Assembly (NCBI GenBank): GCA_017416765.1
Contig: JAFQBE010000014.1
Location: 1 to 64,000 of the forward strand
Source of the DNA: Clostridia bacterium
GTDB taxonomy: Bacteria; Bacillota; Clostridia; Oscillospirales; Acutalibacteraceae
Length of the DNA: 64,000 nucleotides
Reading direction: 5' to 3'
Shown: piece after piece, positions 33,105 through 40,271 of the stretch
How the letters are laid out: the number at the start of each line of letters is the position of its first letter
Numbering within the stretch: position 1 is the stretch's first letter
Translations under genes and position numbers: made by a program
Notes under the pieces: generated by a model
Databases searched by the model: none
What the model saw: only the letters and a program-made list of their open reading frames with translations
What the model was told of the DNA's origin: nothing

Positions 33105-36100
33105 ATGGCAAGAAAAAAAATTACCATGGACGGAAACACTGCTGCGGCACATGTTTCCTATGCTTTCACGGAAGTTGCCGGTATCTATCCGATTACACCT
33201 TCCAGCCCCATGGCAGACTATGTTGACATGTGGTCAGCAAACGGCCGTAAAAACATTTTCGGCACAACAGTAAAGGTTGCAGAAATGCAGTCCGAAGCAG
33301 GTGCAGCAGGTACCGTTCACGGTTCACTTGCAGCAGGTGCTCTCACAACAACCTACACAGCTTCTCAGGGTCTTCTTCTTATGATCCCCAACATGTACAA
33401 AATCGCAGGTGAGCTTCTTCCCTGTGTTTTCCATGTATCTGCTCGCTGCGTAGCTTCTCACGCTCTTAACATCTTCGGCGACCATTCCGACGTTTATGCT
33501 TGCCGCCAGACAGGCTTTGCAATGCTCGCTGAAACAAATACACAGGAAGTTATGGACCTTGGTGCAGTTGCTCACCTTGCAACAATCAAGAGCCGCGTTC
33601 CCTTCCTCAACTTCTTTGACGGTTTCCGTACATCCCACGAGCTTCAGAAGATTGAAGTATGGGATTACGATGACCTCAAGGAAATGTGCGATCTTGACGC
33701 TGTCAAGGGCTTCCGCGATCGCGCTCTCAACCCCGAACATCCCGTTATGCGCGGTTCACACGAAAACGGCGATATCTTCTTCCAGCACCGTGAAGCTTGC
33801 AACAGCTACTACGATGCAGTTCCCGCAATTGTTGAAGAATACATGGGCAAGGTCAACGCAAAGCTTGGCACAAACTACCAGCTCTTCAACTACTACGGCG
33901 CAGCAGATGCAGAGCGCGTAATCATCGCTATGGGCTCTATCTGTGACGTTGCAGAAGAAGTTATCGATTACCTTACAGCTAAGGGTGAAAAGGTCGGTCT
34001 TGTAAAGGTTCGCCTTTACCGTCCCTTCTCCGCAGCAAAGCTTGCTGAGGCTATCCCTGCAACAGCTAAGAAGATTGCTGTTCTCGACAGAACAAAGGAA
34101 CCCGGCGCACTTGGTGAGCCTCTCTTCCTTGATGTTGTTGCAGCTCTTGCAGCTACAGGCAGAACAGGCCTTACAGTAACAGGCGGCCGCTACGGTCTCG
34201 GTTCAAAGGATACACCGCCTTCAAGCATCTTCGCAGTATATGATGAGCTTGCTAAGGACGCTCCCAAGGCTCAGTTCACACTTGGTATCAACGACGACGT
34301 TACACACCTTTCTCTTGAAGAAAAGGAAGCTCCCAACACCGCAGCAGAAGGCACAATCGAGTGCAAGTTCTGGGGTCTTGGCGGCGACGGTACAGTTGGT
34401 GCAAACAAAGACTCTATCAAGATTATCGGTGACCACACCGACAAGTATGTTCAGGCATACTTCCAGTACGACTCCAAGAAGACAGGCGGTATCACCATTT
34501 CTCACCTTCGTTTCGGTGACAGCCCCATCAAGTCTCCTTACTATATCAACAAGGCTGACTTCGTTGCCTGCCACAACCCCTCTTATGTTGAAAAGGGTTA
34601 CAAGATGGTTAACGATGTTAAGCCCGGCGGCGTATTCCTCATCAACTGCCAGTGGGATGCTGAAGAACTCAATGCAAAGATGCCCGCTGAAGCAAAGAGA
34701 TACATCGCAAATAACAACATTCAGCTTTACACAGTTAACGCTATTGACCTTGCTGCTCAGATTGGTCTCGGCAAGAGAACAAATACCGTTCTTCAGTCAG
34801 CTTTCTTCTCACTTTCCAAGGTTCTTCCTGCTGAGGAAGCAATTGGCTACATGAAGGAAAAAGCACAGAAGTTCATGAAGAAGGGTAAAGAAATCGTCGA
34901 AATGAACGAAAAGGCAATCGACGCAGGTGCAACAGCATATGTTAAGATTGATGTTCCGGCTGATTGGGCAAACGCTGCTGACGATGCAGCTGCTGCAGCT
35001 TCCGAAGGCGCAGCAAAGCTTGTCAAGATGGTTGACGGCATCATGAAGCCCGTTGCACTCATGAACGGCGATTCACTTCCCGTATCTGCATTCACAGACC
35101 ATGCAGACGGTACTTTCGAGCAGGGCGCTTCCGCATACGAAAAGCGCGGCGTTGCAGTTATGGTTCCCGCTTGGGATGCTTCCAAGTGCGCACAGTGTAA
35201 CCGCTGCTCCTATGTATGTCCTCACGCTACAATCCGTCCCTTCGCTCTTACAGCTGATGAAGCTGCTGCAGCTCCTGCAAACGCAATCATCGTTGATAAG
35301 AAGGGTAAGGGCAAGGATGCATACAAGTATACACTTGCTGTTTCTCCGCTTGATTGTATGGGTTGCGGCGTATGTATCGGCGTATGTCCCACAAACTCAC
35401 TTACAATGGTTCCCAGAGAATCTCAGGATGCTCAGCAGCCCGTATTCGATTACATGGTTGCTAACGTATCCGAAAAGGCTGACATGTGCGACAGCACAGT
35501 AATCGGCAGCCAGTTCAAGAAGCCTCTTCTTGAGTTCTCCGGTTCCTGTGCAGGCTGTGCTGAAACATCATATGCACGCCTTATCACACAGCTCTTTGGT
35601 GACAGAATGTATATCTCCAATGCTACAGGCTGTTCATCAATCTGGGGTGGTCCCGCAGCAACATCTCCCTACACAGTAAATGCAAAGGGTCAGGGTCCTG
35701 CATGGGCAAACTCCCTGTTTGAAGATAACGCAGAACACGGCTTTGGTATGCTCCTTGGTCAGAACGCTATCCGTTCCAGACTTATCGACGATGCAAAGGC
35801 TCTTACCGAGTCTGATAAGGCAAGCGACGAAATAAAGGCAGCTTGTGCAGCATATCTTGATACAGTAAACGACGGTGCAAAGAACGGCGCAGCAGCAGAA
35901 GCTCTTGTTGCAGCAGCTTCCAAGTGCGATTGCGAGCTTTGCAAGGATATCGTTGATAACAAGGATTACCTTGCTAAGAAGTCCGTATGGATCTTCGGCG
36001 GCGACGGTTGGGCATACGATATCGGCTTCGGCGGTGTTGACCATGTTCTCGCTTCCGGTCAGGATGTAAACATTATGGTATTCGATACAGAAGTTTACTC

Positions 36101-36641
36101 CAACACAGGCGGTCAGGCTTCCAAGGCTTCTCAGATCGGTCAGGTTGCTCAGTTCGCAGCAGCAGGTAAGGCAATTGCTAAGAAGAGCCTTTCCGAAATC
36201 GCTATGAGCTACGGCTATGTCTATGTTGCTCAGATTGCTATGGGCGCTGACATGAACCAGACAATCAAGGCTATCACAGAAGCTGAAGCATATCCGGGTC
36301 CGTCAATCATCATTGCATACGCACCCTGCGAAATGCACTCAATCAAGGGCGGTATGATGAACTGCCAGGCTGAAATGAAGAAGGCTGTTGATTGCGGCTA
36401 CTGGAATATGTTCCGTTACAACCCCGCACTCAAGGCAGAAGGCAAGAATCCCTTCACAATCGACTCTAAGCCTGCTACAACAAGCTACCGCGACTTCATC
36501 CTTGGCGAAGCTCGTTACTCTTCACTTACACGTTCCTTCCCCGAGCGTGCTGAAGAACTCTTCGCACAGGCTGAAAAGGCATCTGTTGACAGATACGATC
36601 ACCTTCTCAGACTCAAGGATCTCTACGCTCCTGCTGAATAA
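33105..36641 (+). CDS. nifJ: Pyruvate:ferredoxin (flavodoxin) oxidoreductase
   Basis: 1178 residues, a complete one-chain PFOR that turns pyruvate, CoA and oxidised ferredoxin into acetyl-CoA, CO2 and reduced ferredoxin. Order: pyrimidine-binding domain (YPITPSSPMADYVD), the transketolase-C-like and gamma domains, a 2[4Fe-4S] domain with C695-x2-C-x2-C-x3-C (CAQCNRCSYVC) and C751 (CMGCGVCIGVC), a fourth cluster cysteine pair in CAGCAET, and the TPP-binding domain with GGDGWAYDIGFGG and DTEVYSNTGGQASK. Strong use of preferred codons (GCA/GCT, AAG, CTT) shows very high expression. A ferredoxin gene follows directly. Central to anaerobic fermentation. Confidence 0.98.
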   Translation: MARKKITMDGNTAAAHVSYAFTEVAGIYPITPSSPMADYVDMWSANGRKNIFGTTVKVAEMQSEAGAAGTVHGSLAAGALTTTYTASQGLLLMIPNMYKIAGELLPCVFHVSARCVASHALNIFGDHSDVYACRQTGFAMLAETNTQEVMDLGAVAHLATIKSRVPFLNFFDGFRTSHELQKIEVWDYDDLKEMCDLDAVKGFRDRALNPEHPVMRGSHENGDIFFQHREACNSYYDAVPAIVEEYMGKVNAKLGTNYQLFNYYGAADAERVIIAMGSICDVAEEVIDYLTAKGEKVGLVKVRLYRPFSAAKLAEAIPATAKKIAVLDRTKEPGALGEPLFLDVVAALAATGRTGLTVTGGRYGLGSKDTPPSSIFAVYDELAKDAPKAQFTLGINDDVTHLSLEEKEAPNTAAEGTIECKFWGLGGDGTVGANKDSIKIIGDHTDKYVQAYFQYDSKKTGGITISHLRFGDSPIKSPYYINKADFVACHNPSYVEKGYKMVNDVKPGGVFLINCQWDAEELNAKMPAEAKRYIANNNIQLYTVNAIDLAAQIGLGKRTNTVLQSAFFSLSKVLPAEEAIGYMKEKAQKFMKKGKEIVEMNEKAIDAGATAYVKIDVPADWANAADDAAAAASEGAAKLVKMVDGIMKPVALMNGDSLPVSAFTDHADGTFEQGASAYEKRGVAVMVPAWDASKCAQCNRCSYVCPHATIRPFALTADEAAAAPANAIIVDKKGKGKDAYKYTLAVSPLDCMGCGVCIGVCPTNSLTMVPRESQDAQQPVFDYMVANVSEKADMCDSTVIGSQFKKPLLEFSGSCAGCAETSYARLITQLFGDRMYISNATGCSSIWGGPAATSPYTVNAKGQGPAWANSLFEDNAEHGFGMLLGQNAIRSRLIDDAKALTESDKASDEIKAACAAYLDTVNDGAKNGAAAEALVAAASKCDCELCKDIVDNKDYLAKKSVWIFGGDGWAYDIGFGGVDHVLASGQDVNIMVFDTEVYSNTGGQASKASQIGQVAQFAAAGKAIAKKSLSEIAMSYGYVYVAQIAMGADMNQTIKAITEAEAYPGPSIIIAYAPCEMHSIKGGMMNCQAEMKKAVDCGYWNMFRYNPALKAEGKNPFTIDSKPATTSYRDFILGEARYSSLTRSFPERAEELFAQAEKASVDRYDHLLRLKDLYAPAE

Positions 36642-36714
36642 TGCAGCTTAACTGCTTGCTTTTCAGATAAACAAAACTAATTTAATTTAAAAATATTCAA
36701 GGAGGATTACAACC

Positions 36715-36885
36715 ATGGCATACGTTATTTCTGATGATTGCATCGCTTGTGGCGCATGTGCAGCAGATTGCCCCGTAAGCGCAATCTCTGAAGGCGACGG
36801 CAAGTACGTTATCGACGCTGATACTTGCATCGATTGCGGCGCTTGTGCAGGTTCCTGCCCCGTAGGCGCAGCACAGGAAGGCTAA
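36715..36885 (+). CDS. 2[4Fe-4S] ferredoxin
   Basis: 56 residues, the classical clostridial ferredoxin size. Two CxxCxxCxxxCP motifs: CIACGACAADCP and CIDCGACAGSCP, with the short VISDD start. It is 73 nt after the PFOR stop, behind AAGGAGG, and shares its codon bias. It is the obvious electron acceptor of PFOR and carries electrons to hydrogenase or other reductases. A stem-loop terminator follows. Confidence 0.97.
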   Translation: MAYVISDDCIACGACAADCPVSAISEGDGKYVIDADTCIDCGACAGSCPVGAAQEG

Positions 36886-36905
36886 TTAAACCTTTAAAAC
36901 AACAG

Positions 36906-36941
36906 CAGAGCCATCCGAGAAATCGGATGGCTCTGTTTTTT
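36906..36941 (+). terminator. Terminator after ferredoxin
   Basis: CAGAGCCATCCGA (36906-36918) and TCGGATGGCTCTG (36923-36935), 13 perfect pairs with a GAAA loop, followed by six T. Confidence 0.95.
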
Positions 36942-37120
36942 AGTGCAGAATGCAGAACGCAGAGTGCAGAACGGTGGGAGGGCTCTGCCCTCACCCGATT
37001 AATATTTTTTATCTAGTCAATATTATCTGTTATCTCTTATCTGACGGGAAATTAATTTGCACAGGTTTAGAATGTTAGATAATAGATAATAAATAATAAA
37101 TAATAAATAACAGATAATAA
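36942..37120. repeat. Palindromic intergenic repeat, copy 3, with A/T tandem repeats
   Basis: The segment starts with a purine-rich run of AGTGCAGAATGCAGAACGCAG type, then the hairpin GAGGGC-TCT-GCCCTC (36979-36993) and CACCCGATTA, which matches copy 2 at 20294-20320 in 24 of 27 positions. It is followed by ATTATCTGTTAT (about 37022-37033), whose inverted partner ATAACAGATAAT lies near 37107-37118, and by tandem ATAAATA units (about 37085-37110). No gene is present. Confidence 0.6.
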
Positions 37121-37151
37121 TTGTCTGCAGTGATTTACCGCTGAACTGTAA

Positions 37152-37364
37152 TTATTCGTATCTTTCTTTTTTATCTGTTTGTTCAAGTATATAATCGATG
37201 CTTGTATTATAGAATTTTGCCAGCTTTATCAAAATAGCAGTAGGCAAATCATTTTCGCCGGTTTCATATTTGGAATATCCTGTCTGTGACATGCCAAGCA
37301 TTTTTGCTACTTGCGTTTGATTTAGGTCATTATCCTCTCGTAAATCCCTAATTCTCTTGTACAC
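37152..37364 (-). CDS. XRE-family HTH repressor (1)
   Basis: 70 residues, almost only an HTH_3 domain: RIRDLREDNDLNQTQVAKML, then MSQTGYSKYETGE as the recognition helix and turn, and a C-terminal DYILEQTD. It starts at 37364 with GGTGATC-type spacing. Its upstream region (37392-37434) holds two palindromes that fit its own operators. It probably represses itself and nearby genes. 56% or so of positions match the second XRE protein at 37491-37718 by eye, so they are duplicates. Confidence 0.85.
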   Translation of the reverse strand: MYKRIRDLREDNDLNQTQVAKMLGMSQTGYSKYETGENDLPTAILIKLAKFYNTSIDYILEQTDKKERYE

Positions 37365-37391
37365 TAAAGATCACCTCAGAAAAATTATAGG

Positions 37392-37410
37392 ATAACCTAA
37401 ATCAGGTTAT
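37392..37410. promoter_or_regulatory. Putative XRE operator 1
   Basis: ATAACCT-AAATC-AGGTTAT, a perfect 7-bp dyad with a 5-bp centre, just upstream of the XRE gene. The centre is 25 bp from that of operator 2. Confidence 0.6.
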
Positions 37411-37415
37411 TGATG

Positions 37416-37436
37416 TTTAATCTGAATTAGGTTAAA
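37416..37436. promoter_or_regulatory. Putative XRE operator 2
   Basis: TTTAATCT-GAATT-AGGTTAAA, a dyad with one mismatch per arm, same half-site (AGGTTA) as operator 1. Confidence 0.55.
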
Positions 37437-37490
37437 TTATTGATGTTACAGTTAAGAGGACAAAGATGTTGCTTTATGAATATAATATAT

Positions 37491-37718
37491 CTAACAATGT
37501 TTGGTTTCGTATGGGCGAATATTGTTTGTTCTGCCGAGTATATAATCTGTAGATGTGTTGTAATAATCAGCAAGAATTATAAGTAATCTTGTCGGTATTT
37601 CTCTTTTTCCTGTTTCATAGTTGCTATATACACGCTGGTCGATTCCCAATATGTCTGCTATTTCTTTTTGCGCTAAATCGTGGTCTTCTCTTAAATCTTT
37701 TAATCTTTGATAACACAT
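37491..37718 (-). CDS. XRE-family HTH repressor (2)
   Basis: 75 residues with the same HTH_3 plan: RLKDLREDHDLAQKEIADIL, DQRVYSNYETGKREIP and STDYILGR. It lies 3 nt downstream of the Arc-like gene on the same strand, so the two are co-transcribed. Together with the first XRE protein it forms a small regulator island between the PFOR operon and the dcw cluster. Targets are not known. Confidence 0.83.
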   Translation of the reverse strand: MCYQRLKDLREDHDLAQKEIADILGIDQRVYSNYETGKREIPTRLLIILADYYNTSTDYILGRTNNIRPYETKHC

Positions 37719-37721
37719 AAG

Positions 37722-37904
37722 TTATTCATCGGTTGCAATTATAATTGCGCCATGATTTTTTTCATATTCATTAACGTAATTTTCAAGTATAAACTCAATT
37801 TCTTTATTTGTGGAACGCTTATTCTGGTTTGCTATGAATTTGATTTTATCACGAAGATTTTCTGATACTCTTAATGAAAAGGGTTGATAGTAATTACCTG
37901 CCAT
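37722..37904 (-). CDS. Arc-like ribbon-helix-helix DNA-binding protein
   Basis: 60 residues. PFSLRVSENLRDKIKFIANQ forms the beta-strand and first helix of an Arc/MetJ-type RHH fold, and STNKEIEFILENYVNEYE the second helix. Such proteins bind palindromes as dimers of dimers. A 26-bp perfect palindrome is 14 bp upstream of its start and a related one overlaps the divergent promoter, so it probably controls both itself and the gene at 38023. GGAGGC is the ribosome site. Confidence 0.8.
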   Translation of the reverse strand: MAGNYYQPFSLRVSENLRDKIKFIANQNKRSTNKEIEFILENYVNEYEKNHGAIIIATDE

Positions 37905-37917
37905 TATGATGCCTCCA

Positions 37918-37943
37918 ATATTATTTTGATATCAAAATAATAT
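37918..37943. promoter_or_regulatory. 26-bp perfect palindrome, probable Arc-like operator
   Basis: ATATTATTTTGAT and its exact complement ATCAAAATAATAT, centred on GATATC, in the divergent region between the Arc-like gene and the gene at 38023. Confidence 0.65.
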
Positions 37944-37973
37944 CGTTATGAATTAAAAACATAAGAATTCATA

Positions 37974-38002
37974 TTGACATCTAAATGATATCATAATATA
38001 AT
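37974..38002 (+). promoter_or_regulatory. Full-consensus promoter with internal operator
   Basis: TTGACA (37974-37979), 17-bp spacer, TATAAT (37997-38002), a perfect sigma-A promoter. The spacer contains ATGATATCAT (37985-37994), a palindrome with the same GATATC centre as the one at 37918-37943, so a repressor bound there would block polymerase. Confidence 0.8.
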
Positions 38003-38022
38003 TCCAACAGGAGGAATGTATT

Positions 38023-38301
38023 GTGTATAAAGAATGTTGGAAGCTTTTTGAGCAGATGGAAGAAATATTAACAGACGAAGAGTTGGACGAGATTTTAGCA
38101 TGTGAGCTTAATGAGTTACACAAATACGATTCCGACCTCGGATTCTGGATTCGTAACAGAGTATTGACACCTGACAGCAAATTATATAAAAGTTTTATTA
38201 ATGAAGGTGTAACGCGTAAAGATGATATGTCCGACAGGCTTATCAGTGATTTTTATTGGCATTTAAAATTTAAAAGGTTAGATGAGCGGTATCAAGATTG
38301 A
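38023..38301 (+). CDS. Small DUF6794-like protein
   Basis: 92 residues from GTG 38023 with AGGAGGAA 8 nt upstream. Acidic N-terminus (EQMEEILTDEELDEILACE), then DLGFWIRNRVLTPDS and TRKDDMSDRLISDFYWHL; the WIRNxxL and DDMSxxLI patterns recall the DUF6794 family of unknown function. It has a perfect-consensus promoter with an operator in the spacer, so it is held down until a regulator lets go. The 3' end runs into its terminator, whose stem contains the stop codon. Possible immunity, adaptor or phage-remnant protein; not known. Confidence 0.6.
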   Translation: MYKECWKLFEQMEEILTDEELDEILACELNELHKYDSDLGFWIRNRVLTPDSKLYKSFINEGVTRKDDMSDRLISDFYWHLKFKRLDERYQD

Positions 38302-38314
38302 TACCGCTCTTTTT
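38284..38314 (+). terminator. Terminator overlapping the stop codon of the DUF6794-like gene
   Basis: GAGCGGTATCA (38284-38294) and TGATACCGCTC (38299-38309), 11 perfect pairs with an AGAT loop, then five T. The TGA stop is the first codon of the right arm. Confidence 0.92.
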
Positions 38315-38347
38315 AGTTGCTGAATAATTATATTAAATTGTGGGTTA

Positions 38348-38556
38348 TCGATATGTGACCTGACGGTCACTCGATATATTTTGCTTACAGCAAAATTCGA
38401 TATGTTTGAGCTAACGCTCAAACTCGATATGATATAAATTCCCCGTGCGCCGCAGCGCATATCGAGTCGCGAAGCGACATATCGAGCCGACAGGCATATA
38501 GAAAATTCCGCAGGAATTTATATCGATATAGTTTATCTGCTGCGGGCAGATAAACT
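38348..38556. repeat. Array of seven hairpins punctuated by TCGATAT / ATATCGA
   Basis: TCGATAT occurs at 38348, 38371, 38397 and 38424; ATATCGA at 38459, 38479 and 38520 (the last merged into ATATCGATAT). Between them lie different perfect hairpins: GTGACC/GGTCAC (38355-38370), ATTTTGCT/AGCAAAAT (38378-38396), GTTTGAGC/GCTCAAAC (38404-38423), TGCGC/GCGCA (38446-38459), GTCGC/GCGAC (38466-38478), AAATTCC/GGAATTT (38503-38519) and AGTTTATCTGC/GCAGATAAACT (38530-38556). The hairpins differ in sequence but are spaced by the same 7-mer, which switches orientation half-way. No coding frame fits. Function unknown. Confidence 0.85.
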
Positions 38557-38679
38557 GTTTTATATAATTCGAATTGTGTGTATACAAATGTTCTGCACAA
38601 TATATTTGATTTGAAAAAATGTTCACAAAAAATTAACAATTTAATTAGCATATTTCTCAAATAAATTTATTAAAACAAC

Positions 38680-38708
38680 TTGACTTAAAAATGGGGTGAA
38701 TATATAAT
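38680..38708 (+). promoter_or_regulatory. Promoter of the mraZ/dcw cluster
   Basis: TTGACT (38680-38685), 17-bp spacer, TATAAT (38703-38708). Confidence 0.8.
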
Positions 38709-38720
38709 AAAAGAGCATTG

Positions 38721-38770
38721 ATAGGTCTAAATTGGTCCTTATCGGTCTTAAATGGTACAAAATCGGGAAA
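38721..38770 (+). promoter_or_regulatory. 10-bp direct repeats in the mraZ leader, putative MraZ operator
   Basis: Five consecutive decamers read ATAGGTCTAA, ATTGGTCCTT, ATCGGTCTTA, AATGGTACAA, AATCGGGAAA: the same position of each holds GGTC, GGTC, GGTC, GGTA, CGGG. MraZ is known to bind short direct repeats (TGGG-type) of 10-bp period upstream of its own gene. Here the motif is GGTC-like and lies just downstream of the predicted transcription start. Confidence 0.65.
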
Positions 38771-38782
38771 GGAGGGTGTGTG

Positions 38783-39310
38783 GTGAGCATAGAAAAGAAG
38801 CTTTCGGCAGAAGAGCTGAAGAAACTTTCTGATGAAGAGCTTGAAGAATATCTCGAAAGCAGAGAAGTTTATCTCAACTTCAAAGGTAAACTTGGTGCTT
38901 CAATTGACGAAAATAAGCGAATGGCTATTCCGACAAAATACCGCGATGCCCTGGGCAGAAAATTTGTTGCCTGCCATGCTCCCGGTCCGTGCCTTTATCT
39001 TTTCCCGCTGCAGAACTGGAAAACAATATGTAATCAGCTCAATGAAAAGTGTAATGCCACACCCGATTCCCAGGAGCTTGATTGGCAGCGCAGAAGATTG
39101 AACAGCAATTCAGAGGATTTGAATTTTGACGGTAAGGGCAGATTTACTTTACCCGATGAAATGTGTGAGCATGCAAAGCTTGACGGCGAAGTGCTTATAA
39201 TCGGCAACATGAAGCACCTTGAAGTGTGGAATCCCGCAACCTATAAGGAAGCCGAAGAAACGGGCTCATTTTTAAGCCACGGCAGCATGATTCCTTACCT
39301 TAACTATTAA
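38783..39310 (+). CDS. mraZ: MraZ, transcriptional regulator of the division/cell-wall cluster
   Basis: 175 residues from GTG 38783, 6 nt after GGAGGG (38771-38776); longer in-frame extensions run through the ribosome site. Two SpoVT/AbrB-like halves: FKGKLGASIDENKRMAIPTKYR (about 33-54) and NFDGKGRFTLPDEMCEHAKL (about 115-135). An unusual acidic N-terminal extension of about 30 residues (AEELKKLSDEELEEYLES) precedes the domain; typical MraZ is about 142-150 residues. MraZ binds direct repeats upstream of its operon and represses it; a 10-bp periodic repeat is present in the leader. Confidence 0.93.
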   Translation: MSIEKKLSAEELKKLSDEELEEYLESREVYLNFKGKLGASIDENKRMAIPTKYRDALGRKFVACHAPGPCLYLFPLQNWKTICNQLNEKCNATPDSQELDWQRRRLNSNSEDLNFDGKGRFTLPDEMCEHAKLDGEVLIIGNMKHLEVWNPATYKEAEETGSFLSHGSMIPYLNY

Positions 39311-39325
39311 CAGAGAGGGCAGAAA

Positions 39326-40246
39326 ATGGAATTCAACCATAAACCCGTTCTTTTTGATGAAACCATTGATGCGCTTAATATAAAGCCCGACGGCATAGTG
39401 GTTGACTGTACCGGCGGCGGTGGTGGACACAGCGCAGCAGCCCTCGCAAAACTCGGCAATAAAGGAAGGCTTATTGTTATAGACCAGGACCCGGATGCAA
39501 TCGCCGTGCTTACCGCAAGGTTTGGCGGCGATAACAGGGTCACAGTTGTACATGACAGCTTTTTTAATTTTTCATCAATTCTTTCTTCACTTGGTGTTGA
39601 AAGCGTTGACAGCATAATGGCTGACCTTGGTGTCAGCTCCTATCAGCTTGATACACCTGAAAGAGGTTTTTCATTTCATCACGATGCTCCGCTCGATATG
39701 CGTATGAGCAAGCAGGGCAGAAGCGCGGGTGATTTGGTAAACGAGCTTTCGGCAGAGGAACTGAAGGATATATTCTATAAATACGGCGAAGAAAAATTCG
39801 CCCCCCGAATTGCGGCAGCAATAGTCAGGGAACGCGAAAACGGCAGAATTGAAACAACTCTGCAGCTCGCCGAAATAATAAAGGGTGCATATCCGGCGGC
39901 TGCACGGCGCGACGGACACCCCGCGCGCAAGGTTTTTCAAGCTCTGCGTATTCAAACAAATTTTGAACTGCAGTACCTTGACGGTGCAGTGCGCGCAATG
40001 TTCAATTCGCTATCTAGCGGCGGCAGGTTGGCAATCATCAGCTTCCATTCGCTTGAAGATAAAATTATCAAAAATGCCTTTTCTGACTTCACTGTTGGTT
40101 GCACCTGCCCGCCGGAATTTCCGGTATGCGTCTGCGGTAAAAAGCCGCAGGGCAAAACTTTAAAACAAAAAACGGCTTCAAAGGCGGAGCTTGAAGAAAA
40201 TGCCCGAAGCCGCAGCGCAAAGCTCAGAGCAATTGAGAAGTTGTAA
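39326..40246 (+). CDS. rsmH: 16S rRNA (cytosine(1402)-N4)-methyltransferase
   Basis: 306 residues. Typical MraW/RsmH: HKPVLFDETIDALNIKPDG at the start, DCTGGGGGHSAALAK-type motif I (VDCTGGGGGHS), DQDPDAI, MADLGVSSYQLD, LDMRMSKQG and ISFHSLEDKIIK. It methylates C1402 of 16S rRNA in the P site. Start ATG 39326 is 15 nt after the mraZ stop behind AGAGAGG. Second gene of the dcw cluster, as usual. Confidence 0.97.
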   Translation: MEFNHKPVLFDETIDALNIKPDGIVVDCTGGGGGHSAAALAKLGNKGRLIVIDQDPDAIAVLTARFGGDNRVTVVHDSFFNFSSILSSLGVESVDSIMADLGVSSYQLDTPERGFSFHHDAPLDMRMSKQGRSAGDLVNELSAEELKDIFYKYGEEKFAPRIAAAIVRERENGRIETTLQLAEIIKGAYPAAARRDGHPARKVFQALRIQTNFELQYLDGAVRAMFNSLSSGGRLAIISFHSLEDKIIKNAFSDFTVGCTCPPEFPVCVCGKKPQGKTLKQKTASKAELEENARSRSAKLRAIEKL

Positions 40247-40271
40247 AATTTATTAATCGGAGGAAACCGCT

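Noticed and set aside
37152-38301. Toxin-antitoxin operon
   Set aside because: The XRE and Arc-like proteins look like regulators, but no RelE, HicA, HipA, MazF or similar toxin fold is recognisable in the partner genes.
38348-38556. CRISPR-like array of short repeats
   Set aside because: The repeats are only 7 bp, change orientation in the middle, and the segments between are themselves palindromes of different length. No cas gene is near.
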